Assembly (NCBI GenBank): GCA_030549175.1
Contig: JAUKUA010000006.1
Span: forward strand, 2,046,001-2,110,000
DNA from: Lasiosphaeris hirsuta
Lineage: Eukaryota; Ascomycota; Sordariomycetes; Sordariales; Lasiosphaeriaceae
Direction of reading: 5' to 3'
DNA length: 64,000 nt
The stretch's first letter is position 1. Each line of letters begins with the position of its first letter. The notes under the pieces are model-generated. The model had not been told where the DNA came from. It ran no database searches and saw only the letters and a list, made by a program, of their open reading frames with translations. Shown here one piece after another: positions 22,272-33,203 of this stretch. Position numbers and translations under genes: made by a program.

Positions 22272-24136
22272 ATGGACAACTCCTTCCTCGAGTTGTACCA
22301 GCGGCAAAACCTGTCGTCTCCTCCGGAGATGGACGCGGTCGAGGCGTTGTTCGCCGGCCTGCCGTCTCCGGAGGAGAACACGACGCCCCGGAGTGCCGGC
22401 CGGATAGTGCGATACCGCCTGGCGTTCGAGATCTTCATGCGTGACTCGATGGCGCGTGGACCGTCTACTGACGACGGCTGCGCCGAGCTCCGCCACCACG
22501 TCGCAAGGGGTCAGCAGCTGGGATCGGTGGACCACATCCTGTCCCAGATCGATCGCGGAGATGGCGCTGCGACAAGAGCCGGAGCAGGACGACAAGAGCG
22601 CCAAAGCCGAATATTTTCGGTACCTCCGGTGGGCCACCCGAGGCCGCAAAGACGACGAGTCGCCCCTCACTACGGGAGGCGCGGGGGAGGAGGAGCCGGC
22701 CGGCCCCGGGTTTGGCACTGCGACCGAGGGACCGCACGGCAAGTATACCGCTCTGCCTGGACTGGCTGCGATCTTGAGCTGCGCTAGCTGTGGCAACCTG
22801 CGGAGCAGCTCGTGCGTGGTTGCCTGCGAGGAGTGCACTCTTGTCGACGGGGGCGACGGTATTCGCACAGGTTCGGCCTATTACTGTGACTCCAAGTGCC
22901 AGATGAAGCACCACAGGGTGCACGACGAGATGTGCAAGCAGATCCGAGGACTGAGCCGTGCCGCCCAAGTCTTCCAGGAAGCCTTTGTGCACTTCCTGCA
23001 GACCGTCCACGATCCGACCCGCAGCATTACCAGCATCAGTCAAAGCTTCTGGGAAAAGGGCCGCGGTGACGGTGGTATTGAAGGCCGCAGTATGGTTGTT
23101 GTGAGGATGGAGCCCAACACCCTTTTCAACCTGGCATGTTTCGGAGGCCACGTCTTGGAGCTGGTCAAGAGCCCAAAGCAGATCACCCCCTTCCCCGAGC
23201 TTCAGAAGGCTCCCCTCATGGTGGGCAAATCTTCAGTCGTGGTGACGTCGGCAAAGTCCCTGCTTGAGTACTTTGTGAGACGTAAGATCCCCTTTCCTCC
23301 TCCCCCTCTTCGAGACCCAACCAATAACACCTCCCCCACCCCCAGCTGCCTGCAAGTCAATGCAACGAGTAGCCATAATCCCCAAGAACGTCTTCCGCGC
23401 CGCCCAGCTCATCGACGACGAGGGTGCCAGCCACTTCAACACCCTCACGCCCCACGAGGTAATCCGGGTTACGCTCGAGTGCGGCCGGCAGTACGCGTTG
23501 GACCCGGCGGGCGCCGAGTTCGGCTGTGAGGAGCACATCACCGGCTGGGAGGCGTTCGTGGAGCACCGCGTGGCCCTCGTGGTCGAGGAGCGCACCCTCG
23601 AGCCCGGTAAGCCCTGGAGCCGCATGGCGATCAACAATATGATCAAGGACCGCCTCCGCTCCGGCCCCAAGGACGGCGAGCCCCGGACCGAGATGGCGCT
23701 CGTCCGTTGTTTTGTCGCTGACCTCGCCGTGCCGACTATCGAGCGACACTTGTCTATGGCCGAGTTCCCGGATGCTATGTACGACGACGGGTGGATCGGG
23801 ATCCTGGAGTCGGACAACATCAGGGGGAAGCTGTTCGAGAGTCACGTCATCCATATCAGGGACCTCGTGGGCCGTCTGCTTTTGGAAAAGGCGGCGGATT
23901 TTGAGCGGGACAATAGCCTCCGCTTCTTCTTTGACACTGAGAGGCAGGAGGTCCGCGTCGCCATCGACCCTGAGCTCTCCCGAAAGCTCACACGGGTCTG
24001 GATGGACCGGGACGAGGTGAGGCGGCTGGCAGGGGAGCATGTCCAGCTCAGGAAGGCCTGGGGGATAGGGTGGAATAAGGTGTTTGGGATTCGTGAGGAT
24101 GGTGTTTTGGAGGCCGGTAATGTACTGGTATTGTAG
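22272..24136 (+). CDS. MYND zinc-finger protein, possible one-base frameshift
   Basis: The first block (22272-23281) and second exon (23346-24136, intron GTAAGA..CCCAG) encode about 599 residues if one base is skipped near 22557. The MYND finger is at about residues 165-220: CASCGNLRSSSCVVACEECT, then SAYYCDSKCQMKHHRVHDEMC, giving the paired Cys and final H-x3-C zinc ligands. The N-terminus (MDNSFLELYQRQNLSSPPEM) and the segment DDKSAKAEYFRYLRWATRGR lie in different frames. Either a G was gained at CGCGGAG (22556-22559), or an intron at 22441-22507 with a weak CAAG acceptor joins them. The C-terminal half (CFVADLAVPTIERHL ... SLRFFFDTERQEVRVAIDPE) is continuous. MYND fingers mediate protein-protein contacts, often in transcriptional regulation; the specific role is unknown. 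Confidence 0.78.
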
Positions 24137-24799
24137 AGGGGATCCCTTGTAGAGACCAATGGCGATGCATCCCACCAGACCTGGTACCCCTTTTCTTTCT
24201 GCCCAAAGGCCTTTTTTCCCGGCCTTGAAGGCATTGTGACCATGTCCTCTATGCATTTGTGTGCGATATCAAGGCATTTGCTTGAGCAGCGATGGCCCTC
24301 TGATTCCCCTAAACACCGAGTTCTTCTACAGATCCACCCCAGCACCAACAAACTCCCTCCCCCGAGAGAACCGACATACCTTGGGACTCACCAAGCATGG
24401 CACCTTCGTCTGCCTTGATCTGACCAAGGCCTGTTGCGCCTGTGGGGAATGCCGCGGCGTGTGGTGAGAGTGTCGCTGGACAGGGACAAAAACTGAGTCT
24501 TCCACACCACCACGAGCCTTCTGCTCTACGGCACGCAGACCGAGGATCTTGGCGGTACAGGCTGTGAAGCCAAACTTAAAGGCGTCCCAGTGGGAAGGCG
24601 GAGGCCATGTATAGACACATCCGAATTACCCACCCTGGCGCCCGTGGGTGTTTAGCAACCATAGCCGCCGCAACGTGCCGGCTGCTGTCATGATTGCTGG
24701 AACCAACACTCTGAAGAAATGGGTATGGGACCGTGGATGGAGAAAAAAAAAAGCAATCTATTATCTATTGGCCAGACTGGGCTCTGTGCACGGCGGCAA

Positions 24800-24843
24800 C
24801 TGCTTGCACATTGGCCGACTGCTTGCACATTAGCCGACTATTT
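24800..24843 (+). repeat. Short tandem repeat, 19-bp unit
   Basis: CTGCTTGCACATT[GA]GCCGA occurs twice in tandem at about 24801-24838, followed by a third partial copy (CTATTTCGG). It lies in non-coding sequence. Confidence 0.7.
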
Positions 24844-25486
24844 CGGCGATTTCTGTGAAAGTCAGCTATAATAATCTCATCGGGGCCGCCCGCAGGTTGC
24901 AACTCATCAATGATTAACTGATGTTTCTAATTTCATAAGTCGCCGGTTAGGCTTGAAATATGTGAGAATATGTGGTGAGCGGTGGGTGAGCAGGGGGTGT
25001 TTTACGGTACAAACTAGAATGGCTTCCTGATGAATCCTAGTTTAGTTGGCTTCGTTACGAATGTCGGAGAATTTGAGGATTATATCGCACATTCCAAGGA
25101 TCTTGCCTTGATGGGCTTGCCGGGATAGAAACGTACGGTGGAGAGTCAGGTGGGGAGTCGAGATCATTACCGAGGAGTACTAACGGCATTGAGCTCTATT
25201 CGGTGTAAGTTTGCGGGGTGCTATGCCTCAGCTTGAGGAAAGATGCTACCCGACGATCCAATTTGGCGATTGTTGTATGCGCGATTGAATCAGAACTAAC
25301 AGAACACGGCATGAGAAGTGATAGTCGTTGATGGTCCGCCTTCGTTGCACGAATCAGAAGAAGCTTTCGGCGGTTCAAGTGCGTCAATGGCGTCTTATCT
25401 AGCTCGGAGACCGGAAACGCCATGTGCGATCTGTCATGACTGCAGATCGGCTACGAATCGTCCCTCTCATGAGAAGTCATGGAACC

Positions 25487-26189
25487 GCGGGGCGTGAACA
25501 ACCAATCCCAACCTCTTTTTTTCCGTTCCCCCCCGCATCATGGAAAAACTGCCTATCGGCCCTGCACCCCTGCTGCTTTCAAACTTTGTTCATCATCTGG
25601 ATCAGATCTACACAACCCATCCCTCACTCACTCCACAATAGCACGCCATTCAAACAATGTGTGGATCCCTGTGAGGGCGACACTGTCTTTCAACGACCTG
25701 CCTCGGCCAGATTTCTCCTCGGGATAATCTCTTATCCTTCCAATTGTCGAGTTCAGGGTAGGGAGGCAGAACCCCTTTAGCTTGAAGTTACTGCCCGATT
25801 CCCCGAACAGCTACCCAACTGCCGTTCTCATGGCAGGCGAGCAGACTTTGACTTCTTCCCCCCCTCCATGTCGGCATCGTGGTCGCCGGCCACATGAATC
25901 GGATTTAGCGGTCAATGGGGCCTGGGGTGGGCTAGCTGGTCGCCGCCGACGCCCCCTTGTCTGGTGTCACCCTCCACAGCATCGTGAGGCAGCTCTCCGG
26001 TGTTGACCGTTGGCGGTTCGGCAACAGTTCTTCGTCAGTTTCTGCCACCCCTAGCTTGTTAGAAGCTCGCTAGAGCGCCTACCCGCCTTGCTTAGAAGCC
26101 CCTACCCCCCCTCCCCCTCCCCTTATCCCCTGACAGCAAAGCATCATGATGTTTGTTAGCTGCAATCCACGACACGCCCCTCTCCCCGC
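25487..26189. promoter_or_regulatory. Candidate CreA/Mig1-type sites upstream of the sugar transporter
   Basis: Hexamers matching the carbon-repressor consensus SYGGRG occur at 25487-25492 (GCGGGG), 25531-25536 (CCCCGC, reverse), 25922-25927 (CTGGGG) and 26184-26189 (CCCCGC, reverse), within 0.9 kb of the start codon. Glucose control of such transporters is well known in fungi. These six-base matches are common by chance, so this is only a pointer. Confidence 0.3.
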
Positions 26190-26395
26190 ACTTTTCCCCC
26201 TCTCCAAACCTTGCTCATAAGAAGGGATCGGTCGTCCGTCCGGAATCGTGAATCTCGTCTGCGTAACACACACACAACAACCTCTCGACGGTCTGTCTCC
26301 TGCTCACCCAACTCGCACAGCTGGCAGCCTATACCAACACCTCTGAAGGGCCATCAAGGGGTCACTAACCAGAGCGCTCGAAATCCCCACTCAAA

Positions 26396-28123
26396 ATGCC
26401 AACATTCCGAAAGGTGAAGACGACGGTTGTCAAGCGCCCAAAGGAGGCTGGCTCGTCATGGCCAGCCATTGCAATTGGCGCCTTCGTGGCCTTTGGCGGT
26501 GTCCTCTTCGGCTATGACACGGGCACCATCAGCGGCATCCTGGCCATGGACTACTGGAGGAACCTCTTCTCCACCGGGTACCGTGATTCCAAGGGCCACC
26601 TAGATGTCTCGCCTGCCCAATCGTCTGCCATTGTCTCGATCCTGTCCGCCGGCACCTTCTTCGGTGCCCTCGCGTCCCCCCTGCTCGGCGACCACATGGG
26701 TCGCCGTTGGGGTCTGATTGTGTCGTGCTGGATCTTCAACTTTGGCGTCATCCTCCAGACGGCCGCCACCGGCTTGAACCTCTTCCTCGCCGGCCGCTTC
26801 TTTGCCGGTTTCGGTGTGGGGTTGATCTCGGCTCTCAGTACGTAGTAGCGTTGGCGATCTCCCGAGACTGATAAGTTGGTTGAGGGCCCCCCTGATCACT
26901 AACACCTCGCAGTCCCCCTCTACCAGTCCGAAACCGCCCCCAAGTGGATCCGCGGAGCCATCGTAGGGGCGTACCAGTTCGCCATCACCATCGGCCTGCT
27001 CCTGGCCGCCGCCCTGGACAACGCGACGCACGAGCGCCAAGACACGGGGTCGTACCGCATCCCCATCGCGATCCAGTTCGCGTGGTCCGTCATCCTCATC
27101 GTCGGCATGCTCCTGCTGCCCGAGACGCCGCGGTTCCTGATCAAGAAGAGCAAGACGGCGGCGGCCGCGGTGTCGCTCGGGCGCCTGCGCCGCCTCCCCC
27201 ACGACCACCCGGCCGTGCTCGAGGAGCTCGACGAGATCCAGGCCAACCACAAGTTTGAAATGTCGCTCGGCACGGCCAGCTACCTCGACTGCTTCCGGGG
27301 CGCCATGCGCAAGCGCCAGCTGACGGGCATGGGGCTGCAGGCGCTGCAGCAGCTGACGGGCATCAACTTCATCTTCTACTACGGCACGCAGTACTTTCTC
27401 AACTCGGGCATCAGGAACGCCTTCGTCATCACCATGATCACATCGTCCATCAACGTCGTGTCGACCATCCCGGGCCTGTACGCGTGCGACAAGTGGGGGC
27501 GGCGGCCGCTGCTGCTCTGGGGCGCCGTGGGCATGTGCGCGAGCCAGTTCATCGTGGCCGTGCTGGGCACGACGACGACGGGCCAGGACGGTGGCGGCAA
27601 CATCCTCGTCTTCAACCTGCCGGCCCAGAAGGCGTCCATCGCCTTCGTGTGCCTCTACATCTTCTTCTTCGCCTCCACTTGGGGCCCGCTCGCCTGGGTC
27701 GTCACGGGCGAGATCTTCCCGCTCAAGCACCGCGCCCGCGGCCTGTCGCTCACCACGGCCACCAACTGGCTGCTCAACTGGGCCATCGCCTACGCGACCC
27801 CGTACCTCGTCAACTGGGGCCCCGGCTACGCCAACCTGCAGAGCAACATCTTCTTCATCTGGTTCGCCGCGTGCTTTGTGTGCATTGCGTTTGTGTACTT
27901 TATGATCTACGAGACCAAGGGCCTGTCGCTCGAGGAGGTCGATGAGCTGTACAACGAAGTCGGCAAGGCCTGGAGAAGCCCCGGGTGGCGGCCCAAGCTG
28001 ACGTTTGATGAGCGGACCTCTGTGGCTCGCTCCCATGGCGCGCGCGGCGGCATCAGCCCTGATCTGAAGAGCCAGGAGGAGAAGGCGAGTGAGAGGGAGA
28101 ACGGGTCGAATGTCTCTGCATGA
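26396..28123 (+). CDS. MFS hexose (glucose) transporter
   Basis: This is a sugar porter of the major facilitator superfamily with 12 predicted helices in the plasma membrane. Two exons, 26396-26837 and 26913-28123 (donor GTACGT, acceptor CGCAG), encode 550 residues. Signatures: FGGVLFGYDTGTISGIL in helix 1, GDHMGRRWGL (loop 2-3), GRFFAGFGVGLISALIPLYQSETAPKWIRG, LLPETPRFLIKK (PESPR-type), LQALQQLTGINFIFYYG (QQxxGxNxxxYY of hexose carriers), DKWGRRPLLL, WVVTGEIFPLKHRARG, and YETKGLSLEEVDELY. The C-terminal tail is about 50 residues, shorter than in glucose sensors of the Snf3/Rgt2 type. That and the QQLTGIN motif favour a glucose or hexose carrier close to fungal HGT/HXT proteins. A long upstream region with CreA-like sites fits carbon regulation. 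Confidence 0.95.
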
Positions 28124-28813
28124 GCGTGAGGAAGGCGTTTGGGGTTGAGGCGACGAGGATACCGGAGTATCAGTATGATTTCCCCTGGATTTGCGGTAAG
28201 TTGGCCCCCCCTCCCCCCCCCAGTCCCAACACATGCATGAAAAGGGGCTAATACCGTCGAAGCCAGGTTTTAAATGTAACGAGTAATTTGTTGAGGGCTT
28301 TGGACCATTATCTTTGGCTGACCATCGTTGGCTTGAGTTTTGAGGTGTTTTCTTTGGGTTCAAGGTAATACCCGTTTGCTTGTTCATTGGCAGCTTGCCG
28401 AACAGATGGGAACTGGGCCTGTTCAAGTTGTTTGGTTTTGTTGGTTTGATAGAGTGGGCGTCTGTTGGTTTCGAGTTCAAGCCTCCTGCCAGTGTCAGCT
28501 AGTACGGTCACATATGCACCCGCATCATATGGCAGCCGACTAGCCGAATAATTCATGTGGCGTAGCTGTGGAAGGTTGTAACCTACCTATTGGAGCTTGG
28601 TTCGGGCAGTAATCCGAATGTGGAGGTCCATGAGTCAGTAGGTGCGGTATTAATTCTCTTCTCAACTGAATTCTTCTTACCTCCCATCTGCGGACTATGC
28701 TCTGTGGTGGACCCTGTTGCTTTCCAAGCCCATCGCAAAGGTTCATAATGTCAAACGTCAACGAACACGCAGGCCTCGTTGGATAACGGTGCCAGCCATT
28801 ACTCCCATCACCA
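28124..28813. other. Intergenic region downstream of the hexose transporter
   Basis: Just after the stop, in another frame, ATG at 28121 opens a 25-codon stretch (SVRKAFGVEATRIPEYQYDF) ending at a GTAAGT donor near 28196. This could be an abandoned C-terminal extension. The rest shows a C-run near 28207-28220 and no coding sequence. Confidence 0.4.
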
Positions 28814-30531
28814 ATGTCAGCACTCTCCTCCGAGGTGCAATGGGGGCACAAATTCCAGGCAAGAAAATGTCGATTCCTTTCCGCTCACGTCAACAGCTGT
28901 CATGGTTCACTGACAGAAGACTGAACTCGAAGTGGCGCCTGAGCAGTACATGACAATATCCATCTCGGGAACTACCATCCACGTCCGGGATGTTGAAGGT
29001 CGCGCTGTCTTCGTGGCAGAAAATGATGAATCCGCCCTCACACTGGTACCAATTCGCGAGGGGGAGTCACGGCTGGTTGATAACATGTGCCCGCTATCGT
29101 ACACCATGGTGAGTCTAGCTTCATCAATCTTTCAAACTGCAAAACTGAAATAGCCACAGGTGGTCGGAAACGTGGGTAAGAGTGTAGCGCGGAGCTATGG
29201 GCTTGCCTTGGATGCATTGATGCCGAACCTACAGATCATGGCTGAGTCGCACCCTGATGGAGCAAAGCCCGAAGGATACGACCGTGCCATGGGATACCTT
29301 ACATCCGTTGGCGAGGAAGGTCTTGCTCCCTTCCAGATATGCATCGAGAAGCAGGCGACCTTGCGAGTGTCTCATGACAATTGGGACAGGGCAAGGACTG
29401 AAGCACTGAATAATGCCAAGATTCACAACTCTTCAGAAGAAGGGCAGCGTTTGGAGTACGAGCGATGGGTTGAAGCTCATGCCCCCCAGGTCAGTAGGCC
29501 TACGCGATAGAATATGTTCGTCCTCGCGGGAAAGTTGGCCGATTCCTGCTTTTTTCTTGCGTGTATTTGCAGTTCCTCGAGGCCAACCAGGCTCGTTTTC
29601 TGGACTGGGCCGCATTGAAAAGAGCAAGCGGCCGATGCGTTCCAGGACTATGAGGAAATCTCGATGGCATCAATGAAGTCACTCCTCGTCGACCTGATAC
29701 CCGAGGAGTGGGCGGTGTTGTGCAGGCAAAAACAGGACAGTTGGTTTCGTCACAATGGCCAGTCCGGGTCTTTCACTCCGCCTGCCTTGACTGCCCTGCC
29801 ACTCATGGAGGGCAACGCCAGCAACCCTTGGATAGCCATCTCATGCTCCATCTCGGCCGAGGAACAGCACGAGCAGTCCAGTTCGGGCGGTGGTGACATG
29901 TCGGAAGGGGCCGGGGCAGGTTGGGGGCCTTTGGTCAGCAGGCGGTAGCAAGGCGGGAGAGGAATCGCGGAGTGGGCCAGGCTACAACAATGCGTGTGAC
30001 ATCACTGTCACCTTTGATGCGCTGATTGTGGATATCGAGCGACCATGGTTGCATGCCGAGTTGTTCAACAATGTAGAGCTGGATGTGGCTAGCGGCACCC
30101 AGCTCAGCCCGGGAGCAGTAGACCTGCATCGCCTGATGGAGGAGAAGGCGGTGGATGAGCTGGGGCAGTACGATTTGTTCCCGGCGTTCCCGAAGAGCTT
30201 TGTTGTTGCGGCAAACACCATTGTTGATGTGAGTTACTTGTTCCTTGGGCCTTCACCGGGTTCGATGCCGAAAAGAGCTGACATTCCCCGGCACCGCAGT
30301 TCAAAAAGAGCTGCGCAGCACATTGAGGACCACTTCGGCTTGTTGTCTAGCTCGGGGCCGTCGGTAGTAGGTTGGGGCCCCTGGAGCGTTTCGAGCAGCT
30401 CTTCTTCAGCGCAGCAGCCGATGCGCCGAATTCAGACTACGGCGACTGGCTGTCGCCTCACCTTTGGTGCACCGCGGATTATCGGCTGGGTCAACCAGAT
30501 CCTGCCTGCTCTCGCGAAGAAGCCCGAGTGA
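28814..30531 (+). pseudogene. Conserved fungal protein, broken by frameshifts
   Basis: A spliced plus-strand gene can be traced: 28814-28834 (MSALSSE), 28917-29108 (KTELEVAPEQYMTISISG ...), 29160-29489 (VVGNVGKSVARSYGLALDAL ...) and from 29573 (FLEANQARFLDWAALKRASG). The reading frame then slips by +1 near 29632-29636 before DAFQDYEEIS. It slips by +1 again in the G-rich stretch near 29905-29935, before SAGGSKAGEESRSG. The last part reads DITVTFDALIVDIERPWLHA, SFVVAANTIVD and HIEDHFGLLSSSGPS, ending QILPALAKKPE at 30531. A GTGAGT donor at 30229 with acceptor at 30299 would need a third shift; reading straight through stays open. No catalytic motif is recognised. The clear block structure suggests a conserved fungal family of unknown role. 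Confidence 0.62.
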
Positions 30532-31164
30532 ATTTGAGAGCTGAGTCGATCGGCCGAGTCGTTTTAGCGTAGCGTATTTCGCGCTTCATCAAGACCGTTC
30601 TACTTGATATCGTCCTCGAGCTTCGCGATGCGTGGCTCAAGACCCAAGACCCTGGTGTTGTGAAAACGGTTAGACAGGGTATCATCGCGATCGCTTTCCC
30701 GGGGAGCGACCCGGATCGTAAGATCGGGCTAGGTCGGTCAGTGCGACGCTAGAGCCAGCGAGACGCTAGAGCCGGCGAAGCGAGGACAGGGTGTGAGGGG
30801 AGTGGTGGGAAGAATCTTCACCATCCCCCACACCTTCTCCGCAAAGCTGTCCTGATTCCAGCCCGTTTCCCCGCATTGTTTCGCATGAACCCCAACATCT
30901 CCAAGTGGGCAGCGACGGACCGTCGTCAAATATGGAAATGCGGAACACGGCTCCGGAGGACAGCACAACATTTTTGCTCGCATGAAATAGCACCGGCCAT
31001 GGAGTCCAATTTTTCACCGTCTGGCCTGCTTTTATGTCCCCCGCCCCCTCAGCGACTCGAGCTCTTTTTCCTTCTTCCCTTCGCAATTGGCATCCTCTTC
31101 AAACCTGGTTGACTTTGCCTCCCTCCTCACCCACACCCCCTCAATCCACACAAAGCCTGCCATC
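30532..31164. other. Intergenic, promoter of the KDEL protein gene
   Basis: About 630 bases with a short direct repeat (AGAGCC[AG]GCGA) near 30750-30780 and a strongly pyrimidine-rich stretch at 31065-31135 just before the start codon. No gene is supported. Confidence 0.45.
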
Positions 31165-32108
31165 ATGAGGCTCGAAGCCTGGGTCGCGGCCGCGTGCCTC
31201 GCCGCTGCCGCCAGCGCCATGGGCCCAGCCAGCCCTGGCAAGCCAGCACGACCTGCTGGCAAGCCCGAGAAGATGAAGAACTGGAAGTGGGCGGACCCCT
31301 TCACGTCGAGCCAGATCCGCCAGTTCGATGCGGCATGCGACGCTGAGCAGACCTTCCACGCCCGCGAGTTTCTGCTCGACGACCTGTCGGTGGCACCACC
31401 CCTGGGGCTGTCGCCATTCCTTGACGCCCTGAAAAAGGTATTCTCCGCCCGCGAGTACCCCGGCAGCTGGGATGGCATCGACCCCCACGGCTACGACCGC
31501 AACCTGCTGCAGATGGAGTACGCCGAGGTCCCCATAAAGGTGCGCGAGTGGATCGAGGAGCAAGAGCGATCCGAGGGCGAGGGTCGTGGGCTGTTTGCCG
31601 TCTACGAGAAGCCCCTCGAGGGACAGACTGTGAGCGAGACTGTCAAGGTCTCTGAGTCGCCTGTCGCGGCCGCGCTACGCCCGTTGGATAAGAAGAAGGT
31701 TGTCATCTTTGCGCCGGGCGCTTTGTACGAGGTGCTACCGCTGTGGGTTGCCGAGGGAAGCGATTGCGCTGGTGAGGTTTTGCCTGGTTTTCTCCAAGAT
31801 GCACCGTGTGCTAATGCTAATTTGATTGGGCAGACTCACTCCTAGACGTCGCCAAGTATAGCGCGAAGCTCGTCGACGGTGGTGTTGTTGCGTATCCTGT
31901 CAGGAAGACAAAGGCGAGGAGGGGGGGGCAGAACAGGGACATGGAGTTCTCAATCAAGGCGCAGGTGCTGAAGCTGAAGGCCGATGCGGTGGAGGAAGTT
32001 GTCGAGGAGGAGATCGTTGAGGCTTCCAAGACTGAGGAGGCGACCAAATCTGAGGAGGCGACCGAATCTGAGGAAGCTGCCAAGTCGGAGGGTAAGGATG
32101 AGCTGTGA
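31165..32108 (+). CDS. ER-lumen protein with signal peptide and KDEL terminus
   Basis: Two exons, 31165-31771 and 31834-32108 (GTGAGG..GGCAG, phase 1), encode 293 residues. The N-terminus MRLEAWVAAACLAAAASAMG is a signal peptide, and the last four residues are KDEL, the ER retrieval signal, so the protein should reside in the endoplasmic reticulum lumen. The middle has FTSSQIRQFDAACDAEQTFH, LSPFLDALKKVFSAREYPGS and SWDGIDPHGYDRNLLQMEYA, and two cysteines (ACDAE, SDCADS). The C-terminus is Glu/Lys-rich, with three copies of an EEAT/AxSE unit before KDEL. I recognise no enzyme motif such as CxxC. It may be a fungus-specific ER quality-control or chaperone-associated protein, which is inferred from location alone. 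Confidence 0.85.
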
Positions 32109-33203
32109 ATGATACCAATGCATTGGTCGGATGAGGAATGAAAATAACGTTGAATAGACTCCGTGTTGTATAATATTTCCTTTGTTTTATCATCAAAATT
32201 ATGTTCCTGGATTTAGACACAATCGACGGCTTGTTACTTAGAAGCCCATTGACGGGTGCAATAGACTGCATCTGATTCGACACATTGTTTTGACGGAAAT
32301 CACACGGACAGCTTAGTGGGGGTCGATTTTGGTGAGTTGAAGGCATCGAGCCATCAACTTGTCACCAATGATGGCGCATTGATCTGCGCCGTTGAGATGT
32401 TGGAGTAGGGTAAACGGTAAGCTACCTAAAGAAACGGTGGGTTAGCCCTTGCTGTCATGCACCAACCCACCTGGTTTTCTTTTGACCGAGGCAGATGATT
32501 GGTTGACGCCTGAGTGGTTGGATGCAAGAAGTCAAAGAGATGTCAGCGCCCGAGGTTTGATATCAAGGCATGGAATATGATACGTCCAGGGAAGGTAGAC
32601 CCTTGAAGGTACCTGACGCACCGACTGAGCCTGACTCACAGCCCTCTCTCGCACATTCCGGGGTTTTTTAATGTTGGAGCAGAAGTTGGACAAAAACGGA
32701 TTGGGAGGGAGAAAGAGGCGGGGGCAAAATGAGACTCTGACACGGGAGAGCTGAGTTGGGCTTTCCTAATGTGCTTCCCTTTGGGAAATTTCTCAAGTTA
32801 GACCTCGCTCAACATTGGCTTGGATCTTGAGAGATGACAGGTAGTGCCTGATAACCTATACCATTTGGTCAACTGTTCAATGTGAGGCGATGTTGTCCCG
32901 AACTCCAGGGCAAGTTGTCCCACTGACCCTGGCCGTTGAGGTTACCTAACTTTGGAGCGGCGAAGGAGGGAGATGCACGCGAAGAGAGCAGAACGGCATC
33001 TACCCGACATGGCACAACTGACAGAATTTCAGTGGCCCGGGCTGCGAGCAGTTCCCTTAGGTCAATTACATGATGCACACGTCTGTTTGCCGTCCTCGAG
33101 TTGCCTGGAAAGAGGAATGACATATAAACTGCCAACATGCTCCAATCTCTTGACTGTTCACACCGACCAACATCACCTTCAGCTTTTATTCCCACCCCTA
33201 GAA
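32109..33203. other. Intergenic region, no gene seen
   Basis: About 1.1 kb of lower-GC sequence between two plus-strand genes. The start includes the 3' UTR of the KDEL gene. The longest frames lack family similarity and splice support. Confidence 0.45.

Larger units (their letters stand above)
24137..26395. other. Long intergenic region upstream of the hexose transporter
   Basis: About 2.26 kb with no accepted gene. The part from about 24750 to 25200 is AT-richer. The last kilobase, before the transporter, is pyrimidine-rich and carries CreA-like motifs listed separately. A short Cys-rich frame near 24400-24465 (ACCACGECRG) has no start or family support. Confidence 0.5.

Noticed and set aside
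23357..24256. Long minus-strand frame opposite the second exon of the MYND gene
   Set aside because: Shadow of the high-GC3 plus-strand coding frame; the plus strand has splice signals and continuous conserved sequence.
26600..28480. Very long open frame (626 codons) antisense to the hexose transporter
   Set aside because: It mirrors a GC-rich coding gene with clear MFS motifs; such antisense frames arise from codon bias and show no domain of their own.
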